A stretch of DNA of 64,000 bases from Congeria kusceri. Lineage: Eukaryota; Mollusca; Bivalvia; Myida; Dreissenidae. The stretch covers positions 27,329,134 to 27,393,133 of the forward strand of contig CM051040.1 in NCBI GenBank assembly GCA_027627225.1, read 5' to 3'. Both the position numbers and the translations under genes were made by a program. The notes under the pieces were generated by a model. The model saw only the letters and a list, made by a program, of their open reading frames with translations. It was not told the DNA's origin and searched no databases. Positions 35,301 to 42,122 of the stretch are shown here, in pieces (within the stretch, counting starts at the first letter, position 1; every line of letters starts with the position of its first letter).

Positions 35301-38300
35301 AGGTCTTAGTTTTCTTCCACATTTTGCCGTGCTAGTCTTTTAGGATCAGCATTACTATTTGTCGTCTGCAGCATGCCCCAAGGTCGTCTGTTCGACTACA
35401 TCTGCAGCACAGCCCACTTTGACGAGCTGCACGCGGGCGAGTTCACACACCAGCTCCTCGAGGCCGTGCACTACCTGCACAACTGTAGAATCGCCCACCT
35501 GGATATCAAGGTATAATAAATCCCCGTGATATTGCTCGTCTAAATGTTAAGTTTTTAAAATCACTACGTGTAATATCACTAATTTAGATATACAATATCA
35601 GTGTGTACTATCACTCACCTAGCTATCAAGGTATAGTAATCGCTGAGTGTGATATCGCCCACCTAGCTATCAAGGTGTAGTAATCGCTGAGTGTCATATC
35701 GCCCACCTAGCTATCAAGGTATAGTAATCGCTGAGTGTGATATCGCCCACCTAGCTATCAGGTATACAAATATCTATGTGCAATATTATTCGCCTAGATA
35801 TTATTCGCCTAGATATCAATGTATAATAAGTCCTATGGTATGTGATATCGGTCGCCTAGATATCAATGTATAATAAGTGCTACGTGTAATATCACTCTTC
35901 TTTATGTCAAGGTATTATTAGTCGTACGTGTGATGTCGACCACCTGGGTATTTAATTATAATAAGTCCTGAATTGATAATATCACTCGTTAAGACATCAT
36001 GATATAATAAATCCTACTTGTGATATCGCTCGTTTACTTATCAAGGTATAATAAGTCCTACGTGTGAGATTGCTCTTCTAGATATCAAGGTTTAGTACGT
36101 CCTACGTGTGATATCGACCACGTAGTTGTCAATGTATAATAAGTCCTACGTATGATATCGACCACGTAGTTGTCAATGTATTATAAGTTCTACGTGTGAT
36201 ATCGACCTCCTAGATATTAAAGTACAATAAGTTCTAAGTGTGGTATCGACTGCATAGATATCAAGGAATAAAATATATGTATGTTATATATATATTGCCT
36301 AGATATTAAAGAAAACAATATCAGTGTGTGTTAGCACTCGCCAAGATATCAAGGTATAATAAGTCCTACGTGCGATACCGCTCGCTTAGATATCAAGGAA
36401 TAAAATATATGTATGTGTATGTGATCACCCACCTAGATTTCAACGAATAATACAAAATGTATATAACTATTATGAAAGATATATCTTTCTCCCCGAAATA
36501 TAGACCTGTATAAAATGTATAAAATTCAAAATCAAACATTTCATTTTTTTTAATTTTCATTTCCCAGCCTGAGAACCTCCTCCTGGACATCAGTAACTCG
36601 GTTGCCATGGTGAAGCTTACAGACTTTGGAGACGCCCGTCATATCTACAACAACTACTACGTGCACGCCGCGTCCGGCGACCCCGAGTTTCTCTCACCGG
36701 AAATTGTTGCCGGTACCCCTGTCGGGCTACTTTCAGACATATGGTTAGACAGATTTATTGCATGATTTATGCATCTCGCAGTGATGTATTTGTTATAGGA
36801 GACAAAGTCATTATTTCATGAGCCTTTGAACATATAAAAAACCATTGGAATATCCAAAAAGTTAACATTACATTCACTTTAGATTATTTTCAATGGAAGG
36901 TTTTGTAATAATTGTTCCTTGCAATGTATCCCTTCATATGTGGTTATCATCTTTTTCACCACCTTTTGTTTGCCCATATTATTTCTCATCCACTGTCATT
37001 TTATTTTTCTTCCACACAGTTCCAAACTTATCTGTAATTCAGTTCAATCTGGTTCTAGCAAGAGTTTATCCTCTGATAATGCATAGTCTGGTATCCCTGA
37101 GTCAGCAGAGAGTCATGGAGTCCATGCTAGGTTTAACTGGTACCCATATTTGCTTTACTTCTGTTAATGCGTAGTCTGGTACCCCTGCAACAGGAGTAGT
37201 ACTGTCGTTCAATGATGATGCTAGGCGGAGTTTTCCAGTTCAGAGACGAGTATGACGAGGAGGCCTAGGCTGTTCAAAAATAAGTCTTCTTCGCATATTA
37301 TCTATTATTGTACACAATCTGGTTCCCCTGCTGCAGAGGTATAAATGTCGCCATGTACGTGACTTTTCCGGTTCCAGGACGATGTGGTCCGGTCAAAACT
37401 GGTTCCCACGTGGTTTACTTTTATTAATGCATAGTCTGATGCCACTGTTGCAGGAGTATATGCGTCGTCCTGGATGTGATGCTGAGCGGAGTTTCCCCGT
37501 TCGTATACAAAGGTGACCAGGATCTTAAATTTGGTCAAGACTGGGTCCCACATGTTTTCTAATTATTAATTCATAGTCTGGGTCCCTGTTGCATGAGTAA
37601 AGGCGTCGTCTTGTACATGATGTTAAGCGGGGTTTCACCGTTCCTGGACGAAAGTTACGATTATATCAAGTCCGGTCAAGGCTGTTTTCACGTGGTTTAC
37701 TTCTGTTGATGCGTTGTCTGGTTCCCCTGTTGCAGGAGTATAGGCGTCACCCTGTACGTGATGCTAAGCGGTGTTTCCCCGTTCCTGGACGAAAGTGACG
37801 AGGAGACGTGTTCCAACATCATGCGCAACGACTACTGCTTCCCGGAGGAGTTCTTTGCAGGCGTCACGCCGGAGGCCAAAGAGTTTATACGCACTTTGCT
37901 GGTAGAGGATATGAGGTCTGTACACACCACCTTTTTGTTAGTCTTGGTCATATTTTGTAGATCTTAATTGTAACTCACATTTTGAAGTTTAAAACATGCA
38001 TTATCGATGATAACTTAACATCGGAACTTAACCTGCAACTGTATATGCGTAGAGACAGCTGTATGCTTTGTCGTATAGACATATAAAACATGCTGGAAAG
38101 ACCACAGTCGCGTTCACAGTCCGATAAACGCGCATTTTTATAATATGGAAATAACATTTAAATGTCGTGGTGACCTGACAATGATGATTAAACATCTTAA
38201 CTTTCCGCAATATCAATGTATTTTCCCACATTAACTTGTACTTCCTTATATCTGTTATGGCTAAATCGTTTTTACAATCTTCGAACGACACTGGGATACT

Positions 38301-40671
38301 GATAAACGAGTTATGTCACCATGCCCTTCACCAATACTTATACAGATTTTATCTGCATTTCCAGCAAATGTCCCAAGGCGCAGGTCTATTTGGAGACAAC
38401 ATCTTATTCTTTGTATTTTTGCAATACGAATGCATATTTACTGCATTTTAAGCAAGCGTCACACGGCCCAGATCTTCTTCGAGATAGGCTGAGATTCTCG
38501 TTCCGTGTACCAATACGGAATCATTTATAGTCCTTGCATTTCATTCAAGCGTTTCAGGGTCCCGGTCTTCTTTGAGACTGGGCATGCCTCACTTTCACTG
38601 CACCAACACTGACACTCTGTATTTCTGCATTTCTATCAAGTGTAATACGGCACAGACGACCTGCATTGAAACAATATCTGTCTCTCTTTCCTTGTACTAA
38701 GTATGGAATCAATTCTGACCAAACGTCCAAATATGTGGTGTCATGTATGCCATATTGTATGCACTGTTTTAAGCAAATGTCCTACGGCCCAGGTCTTTGA
38801 GGTGTGCCTCTGTTATTTCTACCAATATTTAAATGTATTCTTTCTTCATTTCCAGCAAGCGTCTCATGTCCTCTTGGAGACGAGACATCTCTATTTTTCC
38901 TTCTACCTGACGACCTATGCATAGACAAGTGACACATTTCCATTCCTTAACTAAAACACATTATTTCTGCATTTCCAGCAAGCGTCCCACGGCCCAGGCC
39001 TGTTTGGAGACCGGGTGGATCAAGAGGGCTGCTCTACCCAGGGGCACCCAGATCAGGCCTAGGCCTATATGTACAGCAAGACTATCACATTTCATTGACC
39101 GACGCAGGCACCTCGTGAGTAACGTACTGAGAATTCAATCACCGAGATTCCTCTTTACGGCTGATTTATGCATTTTAATGTCAGTTTTTATGCACAACTT
39201 ATACTGTTATTTGCTGGACCTGTTGTTGCACTGTATTCGTCTCTCCAGGGGCCATATCCACAGAGCTCCGAGGGAAAATCTTAACTAAAGTCATACTGAA
39301 GTAAAAATTTCAAATAAACTTTGCATTTTTAAAATCCATATTTTATCTTTGTACTTGGGTACAGTAAGAAACAATGGTTGATTCTTTGCCAGAATAAAAA
39401 CCATTTAAGATGAAATAGACTTTCAATGAAATAGCCACAGACTTAAGGAATTTTATGATTTTAAGAAATTTACTTAAATTTACTTAAATTTTTACTAAGG
39501 AGGTTTGTGGATATCGACCCAGGCCCCATGTTCACAAAAGATGAACTCTGTGATCAAGATCAATCTTAGCTGATCTTGATCTTCCAGCTCAAATGAGCGG
39601 AATATCACAGATATTTAATTTTCGAAGTCACTTTTCTCCTTGATACAATAACAATGTATGCCGATAGGAGCTCATAATCGTGTATAGTATATATTTGACC
39701 AAAATTATATTTGATCCTGATTTTTAGTGAACGTCATTTTTGAGCCTGATCCTGAAATATCTGGCTCAAGTTCATCTTGAACCTGAAAATCAGGCTCAAC
39801 TTGTTTTGTGAACACGGGGCCAGAAATGTTTGTGACCCATGAATTCACATGTAATTCAGTGTAATTTACATTAAAACAATGGATAAGCATACACCTATAC
39901 ATCGTTTCCAGGGTAACTCATATGAACTAGTAAACAAGAGCAACAATATGTGTACATGTGTCATCTGAGTTTTGTTTGCACGATCATCTCGATGGTTGAT
40001 TTCTATCACGCATTAGTAAAATACTTATAGGTTATAGGTTATATCACAACTTGCTATTTGTTAATTTATATACTCGTAAACAAACGTATAAATAAAAATA
40101 AAATCAAAACAACAACGTTGTTTGATACCACAGTTTTCTCAATGTACCTTTCGTAATGTAGTTTCGAAGTACTCATTGAAGCAAATCTGTGTTTGGTCGT
40201 AACTTCTTAATATAGTTTGTAATCTTTATACGAAACGCTGTACGTGTACATTGTTCATGATGAACATGTGTTCTGCATGAAATTTAATTATATATTTTAC
40301 TTAACGGGGAAACGTAAAGAAGCGAAATGATGCATCTGTTACAGAAATATGTTCTAAAATATGTGTCGTTATAAATAATCACTTATGGAATGTATAAAAA
40401 TAGTGCGTTTGTACGCCACTGTATATTGAAACTGAAGTTTGTATAGGTAAAAGTCACCCGACCTGAATGCATGCATTTTCCTAACTTTGTTGATTTAATT
40501 TAATCCTTAACCCAAAGGAAGAGTTTTGTTATTACTTCTGTTACTAGTATTACAGTGATATTATTGCACATGAAAACCTTGTTTTATTTAGTATTAAACC
40601 CATATTGTATTTTTCACACATGCATTTGAAGTTACATGTTTGTCTCTTTTCAGATTCTTATATCATCATGA
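13788..40671 (+). CDS. TRIO/Kalirin-family RhoGEF kinase, 3' half (multi-exon, start outside window)
   Basis: Proteins of this family are large Rho GTPase exchange factors with spectrin repeats, two DH-PH units, SH3 domains and, in the long forms, Ig, FN3 and a C-terminal Ser/Thr kinase. They link receptors to actin during axon guidance and synapse growth. Exons that I assign: 13788-14358, 21370-21593, 23902-24034, 28938-29152, 29517-29717, 30741-30936, 34218-34302, 34751-34951, 35372-35510, 36568-36743, 37736-37915, 38979-39114 and a tentative 40654-40671. Each junction preserves phase (0,0,2,0,0,0,1,2,2,0,2,2,0). Order linker-SH3-Ig-FN3-kinase and kinase motifs such as VMLSGVSPFLDES identify the family. 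The DH-PH and spectrin exons must lie upstream of the window. One base appears missing in the Ig exon. Confidence 0.88.
14359..15580. other. Intron sequence
   Basis: Beginning of a 7-kb intron (14359-21369). No exon is recognised. The only structure seen is simple AT-rich tracts. Confidence 0.5.
15581..15795 (+). mobile_element. tRNA-derived SINE (partial)
   Basis: GGTTGTGAGTTCGATCGCTG around 15651-15672 resembles an RNA polymerase III B box, followed by a core with GCAGCATTCGAATGGTCTTT and CCCAGGAAACGGACTC, and a tail ending ...GAGCTAAAATAAAAAGG. I recall closely similar SINE sequences from molluscs, but cannot search here. The 5' A-box region is degraded. Confidence 0.55.
15878..16400. mobile_element. 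Short element with 29-bp inverted ends holding a Crypton-like exon
   Basis: A 29-bp sequence containing TGCCCCGTATTTTCCCATAC at 15878-15906 returns in inverted form at 16372-16400 with one mismatch. Each copy is itself nearly palindromic (CCCCGTAT against ATACGGGG). Between them lies the small reading frame at 16159. The right copy is embedded in the 144-bp hairpin at 16355-16498. It may be a truncated transposon. Confidence 0.5.
16159..16272 (+). pseudogene. Fragment of a Crypton-type tyrosine recombinase (N-terminal exon only)
   Basis: An ATG at 16159 (context AAAATGTCG) opens 37 codons beginning MSLSKRFADTSNEEIERKRL and continuing with a Lys/Gln-rich helix. This style of N terminus (RF..-(T/S)..EI..-(K/R)...N-T-K) precedes the catalytic domain in Crypton/DUF3504-like recombinases as I recall the family. 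The frame stops at TAA 16270, but a GTATAA donor-like site at 16267 would make it a first exon. No catalytic domain is found nearby; only this end survives, because the 144-bp hairpin follows. Confidence 0.4.
16355..16498. repeat. 144-bp near-perfect hairpin
   Basis: Starts GATACAGGGTGAATTGCTGCC and ends with the complement of that; arms of about 60 bp surround a loop GGGCTCGACACAAGCGTCTC. The few mismatches (for example GTATGAGAAAA against TTTTCCCATAC) are scattered. This is the size and form of a foldback MITE. Confidence 0.85.
16499..17520. other. Intron sequence, nothing recognised
   Basis: AT-rich sequence without coding signals on either strand; short TTTTCATGAAAA-like self-complementary words near 17090-17160. 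Confidence 0.45.
17521..17834 (-). pseudogene. Cys/His-rich coding remnant with a frameshift, unidentified
   Basis: On the minus strand a frame starting near 17834 encodes a segment with CEHICCCTCL and KCTKSEGF, then loses sense near a T-run at about 17735-17742. An adjacent frame resumes with PKHCSSCHKDYKFKLCNKYK and SSCI. Together these give a zinc-binding-like pattern split across two frames. It may be the remnant of a mobile-element protein. I cannot name the family. The paired cysteine spacing across the break is the only support. Confidence 0.3.
17865..18205. repeat. Palindromic dispersed repeat, copy 2
   Basis: Begins CTAACATGATACTCGCTAAT, as the copy at 63617 does. Inverted pair GTTTATCGGCTAATAAAC (about 18053) and GTTTATTGGCAGATAAAC (about 18161) flank the shared GGCTAACGCC and GTTTAATTCCTAC segment. 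Same family as 2000-2200 and 63617-63925. Confidence 0.75.
18700..20110. repeat. Degenerate tandem repeat, roughly 50-60-bp units
   Basis: More than twenty diverged copies of a unit resembling CTTTCAAATAACCTAAATAA with AATGTATCTTTCTACTTTGAAACATGAA. Drift between copies is high, so the array is old. It sits in the large intron before the SH3 exon. Confidence 0.8.
20111..20770. other. Intron sequence
   Basis: No exon recognised. Two CACGTGATG words (20468 and 20529) lie in a segment with GACGTCACGTGATG; an inverted pair GTGCAATAAGTAGCGTGC / GCACGATACTTATTGCAC lies at 20562-20625. Confidence 0.4.
20775..21119. mobile_element. MITE with GAGGGCTTTTT-type inverted ends
   Basis: The left end GAGGGCTTTTTCAACACTTTGGG and the right end GGCCCAAAAAGCCCTG are inverted copies, and both are followed inward by GGGAATATGACC. 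The interior is AT-rich and non-coding. CAGGG-type ends recall hAT MITEs; no clear target duplication was seen. Confidence 0.6.
21370..21593 (+). CDS. TRIO/Kalirin exon: SH3 domain
   Basis: Acceptor CGCTTCCAG, donor CAA|GTGAGT, leaving phase 2. Encodes an SH3 fold: FTYNAVREDEISLQKGE (ALYDY/RT-loop equivalent), then VHVLGTNQYNMLLIHRP, then SPAAEGVVPMYVV (the PAAEG...VP motif replaces the usual G-W-P-x-x-Y). The NQ-NM and PAAEG signatures match the SH3 that precedes the Ig domain in this family. The usual tryptophan after EG is valine here. SH3 domains bind proline-rich peptides and regulate the neighbouring GEF activity. Confidence 0.85.
21880..23487 (+). mobile_element. Pearl-type (Helitron-like, non-autonomous) element with 9 core repeats
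   Basis: Nine tandem core repeats of 162-178 bp, each with GGAACGTCCTGGTAATATGC, CTCCTCTTGGTAATGAAGC and CTCCGGACAAGAA. Unit starts (GGAAC) are near 21941, 22103, 22265, 22441, 22619, 22795, 22967, 23137 and 23315. They are followed by an ACGG microsatellite (23430-23442) and a terminal hairpin ATGCTGCCTCGAAA / TTTCGGGGAGCAT. Core repeats, ACGG tract and tail are the known organisation of bivalve pearl elements. The two 5'-most units form a slightly different subtype. No protein is encoded. Confidence 0.75.
23902..24034 (+). CDS. TRIO/Kalirin exon: SH3-Ig spacer
   Basis: Acceptor GTTTCATAG, donor CCAAG|GTACGC. The first base completes a lysine codon split from the SH3 exon, and 44 codons follow to phase 0. 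The protein begins RNTWQMFKQTR and is basic. It is a linker without a recognisable domain. Family members have a short basic stretch at this place. Confidence 0.75.
24155..27343. mobile_element. 3.2-kb DNA transposon with inverted ends, no intact transposase
   Basis: The left end contains TGTCACACTGTGGCGAATTT (24160-24179) and the right end its complement AAATTCGCCACAGTGTGACA (27318-27337). A second inverted block of about 100 bp lies inside each end (24433-24537 against 26842-26938) and shares ATAAGCGTACAGTGAG, AAACCGGAA and GGTGATCTGTACGCCGATGA. TTAA or TAA flanks both sides, so a TAA-type (PIF/Harbinger) or TTAA-type (piggyBac) target is possible. The 2.3-kb interior has only short frames, for example a polar 64-codon one on the minus strand (26187-26381). 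This is probably a deletion derivative. Confidence 0.7.
26018..26202. repeat. 25-bp tandem repeat, about 7 copies
   Basis: Unit AGAAGCTTATGGTGTCCCTT plus ATAGT, practically identical between copies, at 26041, 26066, 26091, 26116, 26141, 26166 and 26191. It lies inside the transposon. Low divergence means recent expansion. Confidence 0.93.
27350..28937. repeat. Degenerate tandem copies of the Ig-exon acceptor
   Basis: Blocks of about 100-150 bp resembling the last 60 bases of this intron plus the first 20-25 bases of exon 28938 recur near 27515-27590, 27620-27665, 27715-27780, 27870-27915, 28665-28730 and 28785-28850. The block at 28665 still has CTCCCTTCAGCC followed by ACAGGACTTTATTTC, to compare with CCCCCCAGCC and CCAGGACTTCATG at the real exon. 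A MITE-like element (28063-28447) interrupts the series. Confidence 0.6.
28044..28637. mobile_element. Nested inverted-repeat element with AAGTTCGTGG ends
   Basis: AAGTTCGTGG occurs twice in direct order (28050-28059, 28069-28078) and twice inverted (28433-28442, 28623-28632). The inner pair extends to CCGGTAAGTTCGTGG / CCACGAACTTACAGG and bounds 385 bp; the outer pair bounds about 590 bp. A perfect TGACGTCA lies at 28414-28421 next to the inner right end. The form is that of a non-autonomous DNA element; its class is unknown. Confidence 0.5.
28938..29152 (+). CDS. TRIO/Kalirin exon: Ig domain, N-terminal part (one base missing)
   Basis: Acceptor CCCCCCAG. The frame (PSSQDFMYEMSPSV) gives an I-set Ig start: strand B cysteine in AVLTCRICGRP and the strand C tryptophan in SITWTLN. 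From about 29136 the sense frame moves by one base: the next bases read GTG GTC ACT CTG CAG, a proper strand E (VVTLQ) that joins in phase with the next exon. In the upstream frame the same bases give nonsense and the junction would be out of phase. The donor that fits is CAG|GCGAGT, a GC donor. Deletion of one base in a GGC codon is the simplest explanation. Confidence 0.75.
29517..29717 (+). CDS. TRIO/Kalirin exon: Ig end and FN3 start
   Basis: Acceptor TTGGTTCAG, donor TACAG|GTAGGG, 67 codons, phase 0 at both ends. LSNVTPADSGEYSCIA is the Ig strand F signature (DSGxYxC) with the second disulfide cysteine. It is followed by a linker (DRPNPPTKP) that begins an FN3 domain with VHLEWRPP, the strand B-C tryptophan. 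Confidence 0.9.
29718..30740. repeat. Intron with 99-bp tandem repeat and copies of the exon donor region
   Basis: A 99-bp unit (ACCATGCTATGGAGGACGCA ...) occurs 3 times from 29834 to about 30080, with a partial copy before it. At 30121-30190 a diverged copy of the end of exon 29517-29717 plus the intron start is present (CCGTCCGGACAAATACAG then GGGGTTTTAGACATTGA). Weaker copies occur near 30235-30300 and 30500-30575. The 99-bp period leaves an open frame, which is not a gene. Confidence 0.75.
30741..30936 (+). CDS. TRIO/Kalirin exon: FN3 domain, C-terminal part
   Basis: Acceptor CGTTGCCAG, donor GTCAG|GTATAG, leaving phase 1. Encodes GYTIELNEVG (strand C), then LNPGSVYQFRVRANNAIGMSEPS. The last is the canonical FN3 strand F-G motif (L.PGt.Y.FRV.A.N..G.S.PS). 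FN3 and Ig together precede the kinase in long family members. Confidence 0.92.
30937..31300. other. Intron sequence before the 56-bp array
   Basis: AT-rich. From 31140 on, diverged forerunners of the array unit appear (TGTCTATTTGAAGAGC and variants). Confidence 0.6.
31140..34217. repeat. 56-bp minisatellite, about 50 copies, built on a 3' splice site
   Basis: Unit TATGCCTATTTGTAGAGCAT followed by ATTAAGATGTATAATATTTG and TATATGGTGTACCGGG. The centre (31500-33950) is highly homogeneous, with common variants (GTCTATTTGTCTAG, GTACTGGG, GATATATA); the edges are diverged. The last diverged unit ends ATGAATATCTATTTGTAG, which is the true acceptor of exon 34218, and the exon begins AGCTTACGG where repeat units have AGCATATTAAG. 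Most units therefore carry an acceptor-like TATTTGTAG|AGC. Confidence 0.93.
34218..34302 (+). CDS. TRIO/Kalirin exon: kinase lead-in
   Basis: Acceptor CTATTTGTAG, donor CGAGAG|GTGAGC. AG completes the Glu codon left open by the FN3 exon; 27 codons and two bases follow (LTEKEDGNFTTWKTTYNNDF, then ELEELE). It is the segment leading into the kinase glycine loop. Its acceptor is the last member of the upstream minisatellite and has a weak pyrimidine tract. Confidence 0.88.
34303..34750. other. Intron with degenerate short repeats
   Basis: Contains GTCTATGTAGCATTACGTCA twice at 34480-34525 and a looser duplicated block (CATATACTAG...CTGGAT) at 34535 and 34658. No exon sequence is duplicated here as far as I can see. 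Confidence 0.55.
34751..34951 (+). CDS. TRIO/Kalirin exon: kinase N-lobe
   Basis: Acceptor CGTACACAG, donor CAACT|GTGAGT. Contains the glycine-rich loop remnant GRFAVVKK, the ATP-anchoring lysine in HFAAKCIKK, the helix C glutamate in VETEYNTLLSL and the hinge strand HFILIMQL. All N-lobe residues needed for activity are present. Confidence 0.93.
34952..35371. other. Intron sequence, nothing recognised
   Basis: Ordinary AT-rich intron ending TATTTGTCGTCTGCAG. Confidence 0.5.
35372..35510 (+). CDS. TRIO/Kalirin exon: kinase hinge to catalytic loop
   Basis: Acceptor GTCTGCAG, donor ATCAAG|GTATAA. Encodes MPQGRLFDYIC, then QLLEAVHYLHNCRIAHLDIK. The catalytic loop is HLDIK with proline and PEN next (next exon): Asp and Lys are kept, the HRD arginine is leucine, as is usual for this family and DAPK-like relatives. 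Confidence 0.94.
35511..36450. repeat. Degenerate tandem copies of an exon end with its 5' splice site
   Basis: About 15-20 diverged units of roughly 45-65 bp resembling the last 25 bases of exon 35372 plus the following intron: ATCGCCCACCTAGCTATCAAGGTATAGTA against the real ATCGCCCACCTGGATATCAAG|GTATAATAAATCC. Three units at 35640-35760 are nearly identical; the rest drift. The remainder of the intron up to 36567 is plain. Confidence 0.85.
36568..36743 (+). CDS. TRIO/Kalirin exon: kinase activation segment
   Basis: Acceptor CATTTCCCAG, donor GACATATG|GTTAGA. Starts PENLLLDISN, then KLTDFGDARHIYNNYY with the intact DFG, then ASGDPEFLSPEIVAG with SPE at the APE position, then LLSDIW. Reading phase 0 in, 2 out. 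Confidence 0.95.
36744..37735. repeat. Intron containing four degenerate copies of the following exon
   Basis: Copies of about 140 bp, each with the last 65 bases of the intron and about 75 bases of exon 37736, start near 37172, 37310, 37430 and 37570 (exon-like part at 37190, 37339, 37453, 37594). The copy at 37453 keeps the acceptor TGTTGCAG|GAGTATA and an open frame with VMLSGVSPF. The copy at 37594 keeps MLSGVSPFLDES but has lost its AG. None carries the second half of the exon or a donor. 36744-37140 holds no feature. Confidence 0.85.
37736..37915 (+). CDS. TRIO/Kalirin exon: kinase helix F-G
   Basis: Acceptor CTGTTGCAG, donor ATGAG|GTCTGT. Encodes SIGVTLYVMLSGVSPFLDES, then EETCSNIMRNDYCFPEEFF and EAKEFIRTLLVEDM. 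This segment (VMLSGVSPFLDES.EETC) is the strongest family signature in the window, matching Kalirin/TRIO kinases as I know them. Confidence 0.96.
37916..38978. repeat. Intron with degenerate copies of the last kinase exon acceptor
   Basis: Copies of ATTTCCAGCAAGCGTCCCAC with GGCCCAGG and TTGGAGAC lie near 38358, 38447, 38545, 38635, 38768 and 38853, about 85-130 bp apart. The copy at 38365 has a good acceptor and an open frame (KCPKAQVYLET) and the others are frameshifted or stopped. 37916-38330 shows nothing. Confidence 0.8.
38979..39114 (+). CDS. TRIO/Kalirin exon: end of kinase domain and tail
   Basis: Acceptor GCATTTCCAG. Completes the split serine codon, then KRPTAQACLETGWIK, the subdomain XI motif (RPTA..C..--W), then a basic tail with ARLSHFIDRRRHL that resembles the RLS-F--RR-- tail of Kalirin. 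A strong donor CTC|GTGAGT follows at 39115. Without splicing the frame would continue to a stop at 39286-39288 with a hydrophobic extension. Confidence 0.88.
39248..39520. mobile_element. MITE (TTCACAAAGCTCC family), copy 1
   Basis: Inverted ends GGGGCCATATCCACAGAGCTCC and GGAGGTTTGTGGATATCGACCC. The same family recurs at 44245-44470 and 55462-55713. Confidence 0.75.
39522..39821. mobile_element. MITE with GGCCCC(A/G)TGTTCACAAAA ends
   Basis: Left end GGCCCCATGTTCACAAAAGA and right end TTGTTTTGTGAACACGGGGC are inverted. Internal inverted words GATCAAGATC and TTGAGCCTGAT-type repeats give further folding. It directly abuts the previous MITE. Confidence 0.75.
40654..40671 (+). CDS. Tentative last coding exon of TRIO/Kalirin gene
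   Basis: TCTCTTTTCAG is a strong acceptor. In the phase left by 38979-39114 it adds five residues and a TGA (40669-40671). The 3' untranslated sequence would follow. The only evidence is acceptor strength and phase, so another downstream exon or the read-through form is possible. Confidence 0.35.
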   Translation: MLISS

Positions 40672-41926
40672 TGACATTAGGGAAGCTCCGTGTAACCATA
40701 GAAACAACTGTCAGTGAAGGACTTATTTACGGATGATAAATCAAGTGCTGGTTATAGGACATAACGTCCTTTGAAAAACCAGAAGATTATATCATCATAT
40801 GTGCAAAGTAGGCTGATAGCCCCTTCTGGCTTTCAAGGGGCGATTTCTGTATGAATTATTTCATTAATTGTATTACCGTGTATATTTATTGAATGTGTAT
40901 TCTTTTTTTATAGCATAAATGAAGGATTGTTTTGAAATGCATTACATACAAACATAACATTACATTCAAACTAAAACCAGAGACATCTTTAATATCAATT
41001 AACATCGATAACCACTGCATATCTAACCGTACTGCGTTTTACATATTGTTACTGTATAATACATGTACACGTATCATATTTTGTGCAGCAAGTATCAATA
41101 CTGTGATGCTTTAATTCGCAAATCGAAATGTATGATCTTGAAAACGTACTTTACACAGTATATACATCTTAGCTCACATGCTATAAATATAATGAGTGAA
41201 CACATACTTTTTAATGACAGATAATAAAGAAATGATAAAAACAAATCTGGGAGAAAATTCATTATCAAATATATTATTATACGAGGGGTGAACAATAAAT
41301 TCTTGAACACATAGATAAACATTGTTTTAAAATGTAGGGGGAAAAAATGCAGAAAAGTAGAAACACATGTATAAATATCATGATGTGTAAATTTCATAGC
41401 AAAATAACAATAAGTAACCAGATAAACAACATTTAAGTATATCTTTGATTTGACGTCAACGTTATTTTTTTTCTTCAAATTTTAAAACTACCATTACCTT
41501 ATATTCTGATTAACTAATATATAGAATATTCCTGCCTATGGAACTACTGAGGACAAATGTTCCAATAGTAAGTTCTATCAAACAATCTTAACAGTACGAA
41601 CGTATTTGTTTTCAGTGCTGTCGTCGATTTTGAGAAACTATGAGTCATTTGGGGCAAGCCTGGGCGAGCATTTAATGTTATTATTGAAAATTATTCCCAT
41701 TTTGAAATCTCGTATACCCTTTTCAGACTAGTTATATAACCACCCTTTCTGTGGCATTACATTGTCTATATTCAGCTTGGTTTATTGTGATGTTATTCCT
41801 AGCATCACACAAAATTTCATAACATCCCGCTGCACAAAGTAACAATCTGACGTCAGTTTACGTTTCGTTGCAAACTATCATGTCGTCAATGACGATCAGT
41901 AGTTAGGCAACCAAAATATATATATA
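40672..41926. other. Possible 3' UTR then intergenic spacer
   Basis: AT-rich. CCCCTTCTGGCTTTCAAGGG (40820-40840) makes a small hairpin. A minus-strand frame of 127 codons at 41095-41478 is hydrophobic and A/T driven; I do not count it as a gene. Confidence 0.4.
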
Positions 41927-42122
41927 TGAGGCGTGCGTGGGAAAACCAGGCTTAATGCATGTGCGTAGTGTCGTCCCGGATTAACCTTTGCAGTCCGCAC
42001 AGGCTAATCCGGAACGGCACTTTCCGCTTTTATGGTATTTTCGGTTTCAAGGAAGTCTCTTCAGAAAAATAAATCCAATGTAGTCGCATGCATTAAGCAC
42101 GGTTTTCCCACGACACGCCTCA
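41927..42122. mobile_element. Palindromic MITE with TA target duplication, copy A
   Basis: Ends TGAGGCGTGCGTGGGAAAAC and GGTTTTCCCACGACACGCCTCA, flanked on both sides by TA. Inside is GTCGTCCCGGATTAACC and the palindromic partner GGCTAATCCGGAACGGCAC. TA duplications fit Tc1/mariner-derived MITEs. Confidence 0.88.

Noticed and set aside
37339..37700. Mutually exclusive alternative kinase exons
   Set aside because: The copies hold only the first 75 bp of the exon and lack donors, and most are frameshifted.
13788..39114. Identification as obscurin/UNC-89
   Set aside because: Those also combine SH3, DH-PH, Ig, FN3 and kinase, but the single Ig-FN3 pair directly before one kinase and the kinase signature VMLSGVSPFLDES with EETC fit Kalirin/TRIO better.
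41095..41478. 127-codon hydrophobic minus-strand frame
   Set aside because: Rich in Ile, Leu, Phe and Tyr as expected from AT-rich DNA; no splice, promoter or homology support.
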